Origin: Icerya purchasi
Lineage: Eukaryota > Arthropoda > Insecta > Hemiptera > Monophlebidae
NCBI GenBank assembly: GCA_039619475.1
Contig: CM077115.1
Span: forward strand, 312,184,734 to 312,248,733
Length of the DNA stretch: 64,000 bases
Direction: 5' to 3'
The position numbers and the translations under genes were made by a program. Below are positions 11,713 to 23,873 of this stretch, in pieces. The notes under the pieces were generated by a model that was given only the letters and a program-made list of their open reading frames with translations, had not been told where the DNA came from and did no database searches. The stretch's first letter is position 1. Each line of letters begins with the position of its first letter.

Positions 11713-13133
11713 GTGTATAAAACGATATACAATCATTTATGTAAACTAGTTCGAAATAAATTAATCATAGAGAACCAGTGGAATACATGTTTAAAAAGAC
11801 ACGGAACACCGAAGGGTAACTCTCTGCGGAAACGGAATAAATATTTTCGTAGAAATCATGCGGAACTGCCGCCGATCAAAATATCAAATACAAACAATGA
11901 ATTATAATTCCAAAAGTAAGGCAAAAATCTGAATAGAACACTTTAGCAAAATACAAAAACAAAATATCAAAAAGATGATCTACTCTTAATCATTTAATGA
12001 ACATCGGGAGAACTATAAATAAGTACTTTGTGACAAAAAACGCAAAACAATTACATAACTAGCCCAAAAGGGAAGTAAAGACACTTATAAAAAGTCTAAA
12101 AAAAAACAAAAATTCTGTAGAACACGATGAAATTAGCATTAGAATGATAAAGAACTTACCAACAAATGGCTCTTGTGTGCTTATTCAATTCTCATGTTTT
12201 AGATTATTCCGTTAGAATGGGAAGTCTCGCAGACAGTATACCTATAAGGTTGCTTCCTTGGCCGAAAACATACGCCCCATCAGCTTACTGATTAGTATAA
12301 GTAAATTATTCGAAAAGATTATACAATTACAAGATTAAGAAAGCACAGTGATGAGAATAATATAATATGCGATAATCAATTTGGTTTCCGACCTAAACAC
12401 AACCATACAACTGACTAAAATCTGTGATAAAATTACCGACAATTTCAATATAAACAAACATACAGGAGTATTAGACATCGGAAAAGCTTTTGACACCACA
12501 TGCATAGAAGGTACAATATTTAAATATAAACTAATTCAACTTAAGTATATCCTTATTCTCTAATATGTATAGTGAAAATCTTTTAAACAGAATATTTTAT
12601 GTCAAACTAAATAATTACGAGTCTCACCCTCAGAATACATAATTGCTGGTGTACCGCAAGGGAGCATTTTAGGACCGTATTTATTCGTAATATTTTTAAA
12701 CGACATTCTTAAAATCAAAGAGTCTGAAATATACCTACATATATATGCAGATGATACTGCAATAGCAGCATCACATCCTATAGAACAGACACAATAACAG
12801 ACACTGGAAAGAGCAGTTAACACGTTAATAAAATATTTTAAATAGTCGCAGGTTAAAATAAACAACAATAAAACGTGTAAGCCATTTTATTTACTAGAAG
12901 ACGACCCCATGTGTATATGAAAAGAAGTAGTAAACATCCAAGACAGACAGGTTGAATAATGGAAGGATGAAAACCTAAGTTTGATGAAATATTAACTTTC
13001 ACGAAACTTATCAAAAATAAAGTTATAAAAGCTCAGATAGAGATTTTTTGTCTACACCCGTACACTTTAATAGAAAATCCCATTTAACACCTGAAAATTA
13101 TCTATAAACAAATCATCCTTCCCAAACTATTAT
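11713..13133 (+). pseudogene. Jockey-type LINE reverse transcriptase relic
   Basis: Scattered frames on the + strand give the reverse transcriptase motifs in order: a pre-RT linker (KTIYNHLCKLVRNKLIIEN, 11713 on), RPIS-LL-ISISKLFEKII (about 12265-12330), NQFGFRPKHNHTTD (12374-12415), HTGVLDIGKAFDTT (about 12460), [20 protein letters not shown] (12645-12705), and the catalytic YADD (12744-12755). A thumb-like tail KQIILPKLLYW (about 13105-13138) follows. Frameshifts and stops separate almost every motif, so it is inactive. No endonuclease domain or poly(A) tail was seen. The 3' end stops near 13134, where a 54-bp sequence begins that recurs inverted 5.9 kb away. Confidence 0.85.
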
Positions 13134-13187
13134 ACTGGTAAATTTCAAACGTTTCACACCGATTTAAGTAGCGAACACTCGCTCCAC
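13134..13187. repeat. 54-bp inverted repeat, left copy
   Basis: ACTGGTAAATTTCAAACG...AACACTCGCTCCAC. Its reverse complement recurs at 18968-19021 with about three differences. Similarity does not extend inward from either copy. It begins exactly where the LINE relic stops. Confidence 0.7.
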
Positions 13188-16100
13188 ATTTGCGAATGAG
13201 CATCGCATTTCTATTGGGGTTGGTTACTTTCATGTTTTTTCTCTATCGGGAGATAATCAGCCGTGAAGAAGGGAGTAATAACAGTTCTCTCTCTCTAATC
13301 TTATTTTTGCTACGGCTGTTTTGTTTTCTTGTTTGTGTTTTTTTGTTTTTGCGCCAAGTTTTCGTATATTCATTTACCTAATAATATTCGAACGTTGACG
13401 AGAAAAAACAGTTCCAAGTGCGCGTTTATTTGTTTAATTTATTTGTAAACAATTCTACCGAACGTAGAAAAACCTGAAAATATCAATTATTTGAATATTT
13501 ATTGTCACGATTATGGAGGATGTAACTCCGAAACATGTCGGCTTTATTTTCTATTTTTAGAACTATAATTTTTTACGTGTTTTCATATATAAATATTTAA
13601 TATTCGAATATTAACCAGGTCGTACTCGTGCGAATATTTAATCGCTTATTATTTTAATAAAATCATTAATATTCACTATAACGTTGAATACTATGCAGAT
13701 CGTAAATATACACGTATTCTTTCGTGAAATCAGTTTTACAGATTATGATGCGTCTAACGATTTAATTGAAATTACTTATAAATAAATTTGATTATTAGTT
13801 TTATCTTTTTTAAACGAGGAAAAAATAAAGGAGCTGCGGCACCACGGCGGTAGATTAAAATTAAAAACAAATCGGTTTTGCAATACAGGTCGGTATTACT
13901 TGAAAACGGTATTACGTTAGTTCACGACTTGTTAGTTCCGGTATCGTAGAATGATATCGGATTTTTTGATAGTTGTAAAAAACAACGTTGAATATCCTGG
14001 CTCGCAGTCGTTGTAGCTTTGAAGCAAAATGGAAAACGATGTGCAATATTTAGAGCCGGTCTAGAAAAAAAACTTGATGACAGAAAATCTGCAAGATCTG
14101 AGCTGAAATTAATGAAAAGAGAAAAAGTCAAAACGACGCAAGGGTAAAGCCTCGGATTTTGATACCATGGCGCCTTGCCGTTAGGTGAGAAAACTCCTTA
14201 ATTCTCAGAAATAACTGCGGTAGGTGAAAACTGTTTAATTCTCAGAAATATTAGCTCTATTTTTAGGGGCGGTTATTATTTTTTTTTATTACGGATGATC
14301 AACCTCCAAGTCGAATATTTCGTATCCGCGCTCGGTCCTTTGAATTGTTTGATGTGGGAGTGCTATTCATGTCAGTGTCACGCACTGAAGTCTCGTGATT
14401 GACCTTTTTGTAACTGGACTCAAACGTTTGCTATACTACATCGCCCGGTTGCAGCTACACGTATGGAAAAATGAAAATACAGATCGTTCCTGAGCCTACG
14501 GAAAACAATTTTCCTTTCAAGAAAATCCGAATTATATGTTTCAAAAGGATACCGCAAATATCTGCAGACCGTGGCAACCTGGAAAAGTGACCTATTTTTT
14601 TTTTCAAGGGATTCGCTTTGCTTAGCTAATAAACTTTGCAGTATTTCGCTATGATTTATATTCTCGAATTAAAGCGGGGAAACTTTCGATTTCATGCGAA
14701 ACTTTTTATATTTCGAAACGGATATATGGTAAATATAGAATAAAGTTGAAAAAAGACAGGATATTACAATGTTGTGTTCCCCGTTTTTTTTTTGTTTTTT
14801 TTTTTAAAACTCGTTATTCAATTTTAATTTTGATTTTTTTTTTCGTTTTTTACTTTTGTAAACTACCGCTTGAAGAAAGAGTTTTCTATTCTTATTTTAC
14901 TCTATTTTTTTTTTTTTCATTATTATTATTTACTTTGTTAAATAAACAACTGGAATGTTAACTTACGTAACTCAGTCTCTAATTAGTGTTTACTTTGATG
15001 ACTCAATATGATAATCCTGATAAAATGAGATTGCGCCTTTTTTTATCCGCTATCGAGTTAGTTACCTGTGTTTCGTCGTATAATTCCGCGAAAATATTTA
15101 ATTTTTTCGGCGTTATCGGTTGAAAGAAGTATTTTTATCGACTCGGCGACAAAATCACTAGAAGTTTGTGACTTACAACGCGCATCCTTTATCGTTAACA
15201 AATTGTTGAACTTTTTCCGTTTCCGGTTATTCGGCTTACGAATATGAACGGGTTTTCGGTCATCTTGCGAATTTTCAAGCCTCTTAATGCGTATCATCGC
15301 AAAAATTTACGTTCTTCATGGATAATCTGAATCGAAAATTTAGCTTCGTATTTGTATATTGCAAAACACGTAATTCTTAATTAAACTTGGAAGCGATTTT
15401 CCTTCTTTCAATACTAGGTTCGGTTAATTGATTGGTATCGTAGGAGCGAGTGCGGAAAACTGACAAAGAACAAATAATCACAAACTATTTTGAGAGCTTT
15501 TACTTTTTGCGCGGGAATTATTACGATTAATAAGTTCTTCGAAATTAAAATTAAATTAGTTGTTCCGCTTCAAAAGCAGTTTTGGTAATTTCAAAATACT
15601 AAACAAAATTGAGAAATTATTTCCAAAATAATTTTACAGAATTCAAAAGAAGTTATTTAAAAAATAAACAAAAACCAAACCTTAATTCAAACTGTATACA
15701 TATTTAAATATATATATATATATATATGTATATAAAAAAAAAGAAAATCGATTTCCGTTAAAAAATATTACTTCGCTTACGGCTAAAAAACATTTCTGAC
15801 GCATAAAAACAATTCAAAAATATAGCCGAAAGGAATTGTTTTTCTTTCTTAAATTTTTTTCTTCTTCGCTAAAAATATTCAATTCGTCATCGTCGGTCAC
15901 GAATTTCTTCCACCGATGTGTGTGTGTGTGTCTATGCAAGCGATTTTGACCGGCAACAATGGGGTCACGTTAATTAGGTACCTCTACATCCAAAAACAGT
16001 AAGAACGAAAAGAATCATTAGTTAAATTTTCATTCAAAATTCCTCGAGGAGGTAGTACACTTTCAGTTAGAATTTCGTTGGAATTTTCGTATTTTTCAAA

Positions 16101-16794
16101 AGCATTCCGATTAGTCTCGATGATTTGCTGTAACATAAATACGAATTATACCCAAAGTTATGGACGTAGTGGGCGGGTCTAAACCCCCTTAATTGCCACA
16201 AAGAGACAAAAATCTGGCTATAAGGAACGCGCTAATGTTTTTTTTTAATTTTTCCAAATTCAAAGAGTTGCCGTTAAATCTCTGGATATCACTTATTTAT
16301 ATTGACTAATAATAGCTTCAAACCTAAACCTTTCCCCCTCCACGGAAAACAAAGGAAGAAACACATATTATAAAATACTGCAGTATATTCACTCGCAGAC
16401 AGTGACTAGATAATAATAAGACAGATATTATCGTTGTTGAAAGATTATTTTCCCGGTGATAACAGCAGCACTCTTTGCTTTTTTCTTCGTATAAAAACCA
16501 CCTGGTTTTGCGATGCAACCATTTACACAGTTTGTAAGACGGATAAGGCCGATTGTTTTAAGAGCTGAATTAATGAGGCAAGGAATTATTTACGAAGCAG
16601 TTTTTGATGATGATTGCTGACGAGCGTTGGCGATATTGAAAAGCAGACGATCAATCAAGTGATCTAATAAATTGAAGTTTTTGTAGTATATTTTCGGGGT
16701 TCATTTCAAAAGAGGTCTCCTTTTTTGGGTTTCTTTGGGCATTTTGCATGATTTAAGGATAAATTTTCCTTCGGTACTGTTTTGATACTAAGGT
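13188..16794. other. No gene seen; simple repeats and a short tandem duplication
   Basis: A pair of about 37-bp near-repeats lies at 14180-14250, both containing TTAATTCTCAGAAATA. T runs occur at 14784-14805 and 14905-14918. An (AT)n tract sits at about 15709-15727 and a (TG)n at 15917-15930. A 79-codon minus-strand frame at 15058-15297 has a lysine/arginine-rich start and a plausible amino-acid mix, but I do not recognise it and no splice or start context supports it. Confidence 0.35.
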
Positions 16795-16800
16795 TTGTGG

Positions 16801-16850
16801 TAAATTGTGGTAAATTGTGGTAAATTATGGTAAATTGTGGTAAATTGTGG
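16801..16850 (+). repeat. 10-bp minisatellite (TAAATTGTGG)5
   Basis: Five consecutive copies of TAAATTGTGG, the third with one change (A for G), preceded by a partial TTTGTGG. Confidence 0.9.
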
Positions 16851-17071
16851 TCTTCCTATGCAGCCACACACAATTAATATTAGTAAATATTTAATAAAAA
16901 CCAATAAATAATGAATTTTTCTTAATAATTTAAAATCAACATAAAATATTTAAAATGTATTTATAAAATATTTAATTTAATAAATAATTAAATCATAATT
17001 TATGTTTAAAAAAACTATTTTAATTTTTTAATAAATAACTCATTTATTCTCTTGCACTCAAAAAAAAAAAA

Positions 17072-17769
17072 ATGACTCAATGTTATCCTCTTTTTTCCAT
17101 CGTATGGAGAGAAAGGATAATCGATCAGTTCAACTGGAACAGCCGTTTCGAGAACAACTGGAAAGCAAAGGAAGGAGACTGCCGAAATATACTACCGTCA
17201 AAAAATTGTTTACCCTTTCGTCGATCATGTGATCAATTGGATGACCGTTTCAAGCCACATCATGAAGCAATCTAGAGAATACAAATGCTCCTACTAGGAA
17301 AAACAGATAATGACTCGAAAACGATAGAAATTGTCTGTGCAAAATTGCAAATATTTTTTTGGCCGAAAGAGATGCGAAGGAGTTTTCAAATGAATATGAA
17401 GTATGATGGCAATCTGCAGCGGAGAAACCGACCTCTGTTCTAGAAGCTCTCGACCAATGCGATGAAACTTTTTTCCCATTGATAAAAAAACTTATCGTCA
17501 TTTTGGTCACACTTCCAGTATTGACTACGATTCCTGAAAGGTCTTTTTCGATTCTAAAAAGATTAAAAACCTATTTAAGAAACAAAGTGGGCAATGAACG
17601 ACTAACTGGTCTTGCTTTAATGAGTGTTCATCATGATCTAGCGACGAAGCTCAGTTCCGGTGAAATCACGGAGGTGTTAGTGCGGAAACGCGAACACGAC
17701 ATGTTTCAAAAAATTCAAACAAATACATTGAAAATATGTAAATTCGTAAATTATGTATGCATTTTTTAA
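17072..17769 (+). pseudogene. hAT transposase relic, C-terminal dimerisation domain
   Basis: The 3' part (about 17430-17710) encodes LPVLTTIPERSFSILKRLKT and YLRNKVGNERLTGLALMSVH, the hAT C-terminal dimerisation signature (ERSFS.L...K.YLR...G..RL..LA). Upstream, YYRQKIVYPFVDHVI in one frame and QLDDRFKPHHEAI in the next form the region seen before this domain in transposases related to the 52-kDa PKR-inhibitor repressor protein. A frameshift lies at about 17232, and a divergent or deleted stretch with several stops lies between 17276 and 17430. N-terminal zinc finger and the first catalytic motifs were not found. This is a different lineage from the ZMYM1-like relic at the window start. Confidence 0.85.
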
Positions 17770-18967
17770 TTCTAGATCTCCTTGTTTGTCATATGCTCTA
17801 GGTCATACCAAATCACTGACAAAGGCATTTCTTTGAAAAGGTTTTTTTTTTTCTTCTTGGTCTGAACCTCCTCCTTATGAAATGTTTCGCCACGTCCGTG
17901 TCCAAAGTACATGTACAAATTCTGTTAAAAACTGTATCGAATAATTGCTTTTGGAAAATGTGAGAATTTCGAGAAAATTCTAAAATGTGCTTGATTATTG
18001 CTCATCATTAAACTAATTTTATGTATTGCGATTAAAATTGTAAGCGCATGCTCGTAAATAATTACCTATATAAAATCTTGTGTACTTCAAATTGTATACA
18101 ACTTTTTCATATATAGTGAGTAAATAGTATTAGAGCATGTTTTTATACTAAGTTTCACAAATTTATCGTTATGCGGTACTCAGCTGTAAGGGTACAGCAG
18201 TATGGAATATATACGTAAGTTAAACTATTAAGCTAGCCGAAGACTAATTTTTTACATAAATTAGAATAGTTTAGTAATATTGTTCGTGTGTAAGTTTGCT
18301 CATAATGATTTGCTAGGCAAGCGAAAATGCTCTAAAAATGTCGCAGCCCGGCAATTTTGTTAATGGTTTTATAATTTTAAAAATGGAGGAAGAAATACAA
18401 AAGTACCTCCTATATATCGAAGAATGGAAACTACAAGCGCGTCCCTACGTGGTGAACTCAGAATTCGTCCCAATTTCAATATCAAGTAGTCGGTATATTA
18501 ACGCGTGTTTAATTATTATATCCTATTCTAAATAGTGCATTGTTACACAAAAAAATCTTTATACCATTATTGTATATACATTATACAAATGTATATATAT
18601 ATATATATATGCGTGTGTGTGTGTCATGTTTTACCGGAAATTAAGACAATTTGGGGTTTTGCTCGGTTGAATACAGGTGTACATTACACGATAGCTAGGG
18701 ATACAAAGACTAGGCAGCTTCAGAAGGACTCCCCCCCCACCACAAAAAAAAGGAAAAAAGATAATTTGTGATGAACCGAAAGAAAATGGTAAGAGAGAGA
18801 AACTGCTGAAGGTGAAAAGATTTAAAAGGAAAATAATGAAAAAATAAAAACATCATTGTACTTGGAAGATTGTAGAATAGTGTTAATAATGAACCGTAGC
18901 GTAACATATCATGACGGATGATGAATATAACACACGACTTTGGATCTACGTGCTAACTCGCTTACTG
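17770..18967. other. No gene seen; contains a TA/TG microsatellite
   Basis: (TA)n at 18592-18610 runs into (GT)n at 18612-18624. A run of eight C with following A run lies at 18731-18752. Open frames near 18338 and 18535 are short and unsupported. Confidence 0.35.
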
Positions 18968-19021
18968 GTGGAGCGAGTGTTCGCTACTTAAATATGTGTG
19001 AAACGTTCGAAATTTACCAGT
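18968..19021. repeat. 54-bp inverted repeat, right copy
   Basis: Reverse complement of 13134-13187. This copy is itself bounded by ACTGGT (18964) and ACCAGT (19016-19021), so it may be a small palindromic-ended unit. Read on the minus strand, it is followed by GCGAGTTAGCACGTAG, faintly tRNA-like, but no clear B box follows. Confidence 0.7.
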
Positions 19022-19393
19022 TTGAAACGAGCCCTATTCACGGTGACTGATGTTATGCCAAGTATTATGTGCCATTGAAGAAAACGAAAAACAGAAATAT
19101 AGCAACGAATCTTACGGCTATCGGTTAATTATCATTCTTTCCTATTGAACTGTAATTAGCAACTTCCATTATTTATGGATGACTTCTATTAAAATAACTC
19201 GCGCTATATCCTTAGCGACAGAGCTGCTCGCTTAGTTTGCGCAGTAACTTTTGTTGGAAATGTTTAAATTCCAACGTTACACTATCGATAAAATAGAATG
19301 GAAAACGTGTTGGTATTCTCTACCTTTGTGCATTGTTCAAAGTAGGAATGTACGACAAAAGTAAAGTGAACAAAGTCATAATCAGTGTTCGTG

Positions 19394-19448
<55 letters not shown>

Positions 19449-20299
19449 TTTATGTTATTGACATTTATTATCATACAAACAGAAAATATATCTTAAATTT
19501 TTGAGCATTATTATGCTTTACTGATTATTTACAATTTCAAAGCATTAAAAGGAAAAATGGCTAGGAGCCCAATTGTGACGAAACATAAATTACATTCTGT
19601 AATAGGTAGTGCATAAAATACAGTAAAACCGAATTAGATTCAAAGTGGGTGTAGAGTATAAAAAATAATACTATATGAAACAAATAGTAATAATAATAAT
19701 AAATAAAGAAGAAAATAATAATTTGTATAAAATAATAATAACGCAAGCACTTTTATGTTAATCCATTCGAAGACATTGGATAAACAATTAAACAGTTTCA
19801 AGCAAACCTTAAAACAGCATACTCCTTTGTATTAGTTTTATTGTAGTTCAATTAAAAAGTTATTTCTTATTTCTGGTATGATAGTATTTCGGATTATTTA
19901 TTTCGATTATTATACACACAAAAAATAATGACAGCTTGGCTTGCCTTTTTGATAGTGTCATAAAATTAAATCATATTATTAAATTTTCTTTGTATGAACT
20001 CTGATTACTTTTTAATACTCTTAAAAATCTGAATATTTTTTGTGAATTTAATTGATTTTATTGTATATCGCATGATCGATACGCCCGGGGAAGAGTATTG
20101 CGAAGCTCTTGTTTTTTTTTAAAACCTAAAATGAAGGTAGTATCATTGCGCATACATTGAACGTGATAATTGAATGTCGGTTTAATTTGCTAAAACTCTT
20201 TAACGGAAATAAATTTTTATTTCTGTTGTCTAGATGTTGCTTAATAAAGTCTATCAATTTTAATTTTCTTTACTTCGATATATGCTGCATGCACCTGAA
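19022..20299. other. No gene seen; long (AT)n tract
   Basis: An (AT)n microsatellite of about 42 bases runs 19401-19443. TAA-rich sequence follows at about 19680-19745. No coding family was recognised. Confidence 0.4.
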
Positions 20300-20815
20300 G
20301 ATAACTGGTGCTTGAACAGAATTTTGGAAGAGTTTCGTACTTTTCACCTGTTGATCGTAACACACTTGCAGGTCCGGATGGTTGTACTATCCTCAACAAT
20401 CTTTTCCTAAACACGATTATGAAACTCTTTTGAACATGTCTAACCATACTCGTATTCCTGGCTTTCCTCCTCGTTCAAGGAAATCCTTTACTACAGCGTC
20501 AATTCTCAAAAATAGTGATTTCTTGTCCTTCCGTTGCATTCCTCTAGCTAGCTGTCTTAGAAAACTGTTAAAATTCATTTTAAACAAACGCCTAGTTTGC
20601 TGGTTCGATGGTAACAATATCTTTTCCGATAACATGTACGGTTTTCTACCAAGTCGGTGCCTTCTGATTATATATTACCTTTTGCGTTTCCCATACCGAA
20701 AAGCTTTTTATTCAAAAGAAATATACTTTCATGGCATTTGCCGATGTACTTTGACAACTTTCATTTTCCCATTTTTTGAAATAAAATGCTATCCACTAAT
20801 CTACCTTACCGCTTC
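20300..20815 (+). pseudogene. LINE reverse transcriptase relic (fragment B)
   Basis: AGPDG (20368-20382) is the classic lead-in to the reverse transcriptase fingers. A frame at 20382-20828 then gives PLASCLRKLLKFILNKRLV, NNIFSDNMYGFLPSR, and after frame noise a motif-A-like FADV (about 20735). Order and spacing fit a jockey/CR1-like LINE, but frame changes and loss of the palm YADD show that only the fingers survive. It is truncated at about 20815. It converges with the minus-strand LINE relic that follows, from which it looks different in sequence. Confidence 0.7.
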
Positions 20816-21159
20816 ATTATTTCTTTAATAAAGAGTCTTTTCTATACTTCATCATGTTAGCATGCTCTCTCATTGGTTTTTCTTCTCTATTCTTTCTGTT
20901 CTGTCTCGTCTAGTTATTTCTACGTTTTTCCTCTTCGCATAGGAAGTTTTGATTTTGCAGTTGCAGAAACGACGCAACAAACAGTTTTTCCCTTTTCCGT
21001 CGACCTTTTTTTTTTTTTTTTTTTTTGTTTCATACATGCGATCTAGACAATAAGCAGCATTGATATTTATGTTTTTACTGTATATAGAATGCTACCTAAT
21101 GGTGGCCATTCTCTTTTTAAGTAATGTATAAAATAAGTCAAAATTATAATTTAAAGTCA
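20816..21159. other. Pyrimidine-rich spacer
   Basis: T/C-rich on the + strand with a run of about 20 T at 21007-21026. No gene was seen. Confidence 0.35.
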
Positions 21160-22200
21160 ACCTTTCAATTTCATCAGATTACATCTCTTAAAAGGTGTCT
21201 GAAGTGCACGCTGTTATCGGTAAGATCGGCTGTTAACGAATTAACATGTTGTTAGGAATCGTTGGATATGTCTAAAACTATGAATTCTTATTGCGTCATT
21301 TAGCTATATGAAGATCATTATGTAGATCCAATCATCGCGGCATCGTTTCCAACGTACTGTCGTGCTCCAACTATACTTCACGGAACCTTCGCCTGGAATC
21401 ACTGGATGAGTTTTATATTTGAATTAGCTGCTCCCCCAGACTTCAATACCGTGTGTCCACATATTGGGATTTGAGAACAGTTTTGTATAATAAGATTCTA
21501 TTTTCGATTGATAAAGAAGAGTATTTGTTCATTAAAGCAGCCATGTTTTGGTATTTCAGATCCATGATTTTTCCAAGTTAGTCGTTGACCTAAGTGAAGA
21601 CCTCTAAGTATTTTACTGATTTTTTTGCGGGAAAATTATTTTTCCATTCAGGTTTATCGGTATATTTTCAAAGTTTCTGTTTAATGAAAACAAGACACGC
21701 ATTTGAATTCATTTACTTTAACTTTTCGTAATTTAAACCACTTTTCCAAATGTGACGAGGCAATTTTTGTTTTAGTTTGCACAATAAACCTGCGTGCCAT
21801 ACTTTGTCGAATGCTTTAACTATATCAAGGAACATTGCAGAAACTAACGTGTTTATGATATTGACTATCCGATAAATTTGTTCTATGGTGCTGTGCTGCT
21901 ATCTGAAGCAAACTGCCAATCTGGTATCACTTTTTAATTGATTTGACTCTTTTTAAAATAACAAGTTTTTCAAATATTTTTGATAAGACCGGTAATAGGC
22001 TGATAGCTAAGTCCCCCCGATGTTATTTCTTCCTGCGGCTTATTTGGTTTTTGTAACATAGTTATGGTCGCGAATTTCCACTGTGTCGGATAGAGTAACC
22101 AGTTCCAAGATTCGCATTGAAAATGTAACTTATTAAGATTATCCCTTTTCTTTTGGTAAGTTTTTAAAAATTGTTGCGGTAATTAAATCATACCCGGTTG
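21160..22200 (-). pseudogene. Jockey-type LINE reverse transcriptase relic (fragment C)
   Basis: On the minus strand, from about 22110 down: PTQWKFATITMLQKPNKP, then SYQPITGLIKNI (the RPIS motif), then around 21835-21780 LDIVKAFDKVWHAGLL (motif A with catalytic Asp), then IENRILLYKTVLKSQ (about 21520-21480), MWTHGIEVWGSS, and finally DLHNDLHIA near 21310. This is the normal order from fingers through palm to the thumb region of a jockey-clade element. The motif C (YADD) region between about 21780 and 21600 is not readable and is probably deleted or decayed. Stops and frame changes are frequent. The 5' part may extend beyond 22200, but I could not follow it. Confidence 0.8.
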
Positions 22201-23577
22201 ATTTTTTTTTAAAATGAAGATGCCTTTTTATATATTTACATTTACTTCCATCGGTGACGTGGGTTTTTGGGTAGAGACATGTTTGAAAAAGGGTACATGT
22301 AAATATTTCCTTATGATATGGGCTTTACTTGTCTAAGTATGGTCGCTGCGCTATACTGTAGATGTCTCTTTACTTTTTTTATTGCCAGGATGCAGTTATG
22401 ACTATAATGTTGCATGGCAAATTTCTTTGCTCTTTCTCCTTGACGTAGCCGGCTCTGCTTTTGCAGTTGTGGTCTTACGTGTTAAATGGAAAGTGCAACA
22501 TGTGGATTCTGTTTTCGTAATGGTAGTCATAAGATCGGATGGTTTTCATCTTTCTTCCATTCGATATTTAATAAATACCATTTATAAAAACTCTCTCTGT
22601 ATTGAAAATAATAATGTTCAGGCATGCCGATATGACAATTTTTATGTCTTCTTCACTTTCCATCTGTATCTTTCTTATAATCTTGTTACGGTCGATTTTT
22701 ACTAGTTTTTATTAATGTTTTTGTAGCGCTTTTATATATATATATTTTTCCGTGTTCACCATTATTCTTTGGGTTTTCTTTGTTTTTAACAAAAATAACG
22801 TGTAAACCCCTTTTTAATTTTTTTCAAATTTTTCGTTCGTAAATAAAATATCGTATGGACTCTGCCTACTCATTTTCAGTGTGATTTTGCTTTTCCTGCG
22901 CGGCACACTTTGATTTTATGTTCGCGTTTTAAATTTTTATAATTTGCTCGCAACATTTACTCGCTTCGTGTTCGTATTGTAATTTTTATTTTTCCAGTTG
23001 AAAATGGGATTTTCCCGAAAACATTTCGAAAGATAATTTTTATTTATCGGTTTGTTTGTCGTTTGGCATATTCATTATTCCAAATAATTATCTATATTGA
23101 TCGACATTTTTTGTGTTCCGATATTCACAACTTCGGCTTCGTGTTCTTTTTTTTGTAGTTTCTCTCCTACCTTCTTGATGAGCGATATTTTCTTTTCCAT
23201 ACTACTCTCGTTTGATAGTCCTAAAATAAACTGATAGCCCTTGCTTCTTTTATTTTTGCTTGTAATTCACTCCTCTCCGAACTGCTTTTACCTTTCCGTA
23301 CTTCGGTACCTTATTCCTTTAGGGTTTTCAGAAGATTTATTTCTCGTGATGATGAGTACAGATGAAAAGAAAAAAAAGAAAAGAGAGCTCCAGTAAATTC
23401 GTATTATTAATAATTCAAATTTTATATAATATGCGAAAAACAAATTATACTTAAAATGTATGTGTTTAATATCTTGTGTTTTTTAATGGTTTTTGCGTGC
23501 ATGTATGAATAATGTCAAAACTGTTTTTACGTGTTTTTTTTCTTCAGTGAGGAAATTATTAAAAAAAAAAAAATCGG
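22201..23577. other. No gene recognised; possible decayed 5' part of fragment C, then T-rich sequence
   Basis: A 107-codon frame at 22382-22705 (+) is not recognised; the minus strand here could be the linker upstream of reverse transcriptase. From about 22700 to 23350 the + strand is T-rich. An A run lies at 23562-23573, just before the SINE. Confidence 0.3.
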
Positions 23578-23591
23578 TATACTTGAAGATA
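23578..23591 (+). repeat. Target-site duplication of the SINE, left copy
   Basis: TATACTTGAAGATA, identical to 23860-23873 on the other side of the inserted element. Confidence 0.9.
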
Positions 23592-23859
23592 AGAAACACG
23601 ATAGCCTAGTGGTTAAGGTGTTTGGCTACTAAAACAGAGGACACGAGTTTGAGACTTGTCTCGTTCCGGATCCGAATCCGCTCCCAGGTTTTCCTAGCCT
23701 GAAATAATTAGGTACCACAGAAATCTGGGAGAGTAAAGACGGCCGAGAGAAAGGAATTGTCCCCCCTACTCTCATTAGTGCCGTTAGGCTTAGTACACTG
23801 TGAACCTTAACTTCACAGTGTCCGACGCCATGCTAAGGGAATAGGACTTACTTTACTTT
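23592..23859 (+). mobile_element. tRNA-derived SINE, full length, about 268 bp
   Basis: The head resembles a tRNA gene: GATAGCCTAGTGGTTAAGG matches the polymerase III A box (TRGYNNARNNGG-like), and CGAGTTTGAGACTTG at about 23644 is a decayed B box. The body follows with GAATCCGCTCCCAGG and TAGCCTGAAATAATTAGG, then a run of C (TGTCCCCCCTACTCTC), and it ends ACTTACTTTACTTTT instead of in poly(A). The element is bracketed by a perfect 14-bp direct repeat, the expected mark of LINE-assisted insertion and a sign that this copy is fairly young. It encodes no protein; polymerase III would transcribe it and a partner LINE, not identified here, would supply the enzymes. Two diverged partial copies are seen at about 47156-47345 and 49037-49125. 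Confidence 0.85.
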
Positions 23860-23873
23860 TATACTTGAAGATA
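23860..23873 (+). repeat. Target-site duplication of the SINE, right copy
   Basis: TATACTTGAAGATA, perfect match to 23578-23591. Confidence 0.9.

Noticed and set aside
15058..15297. 79-codon minus-strand frame
   Set aside because: Reasonable composition but no family match, no splice or start support, and frames of this length are expected by chance in 64 kb on six frames.
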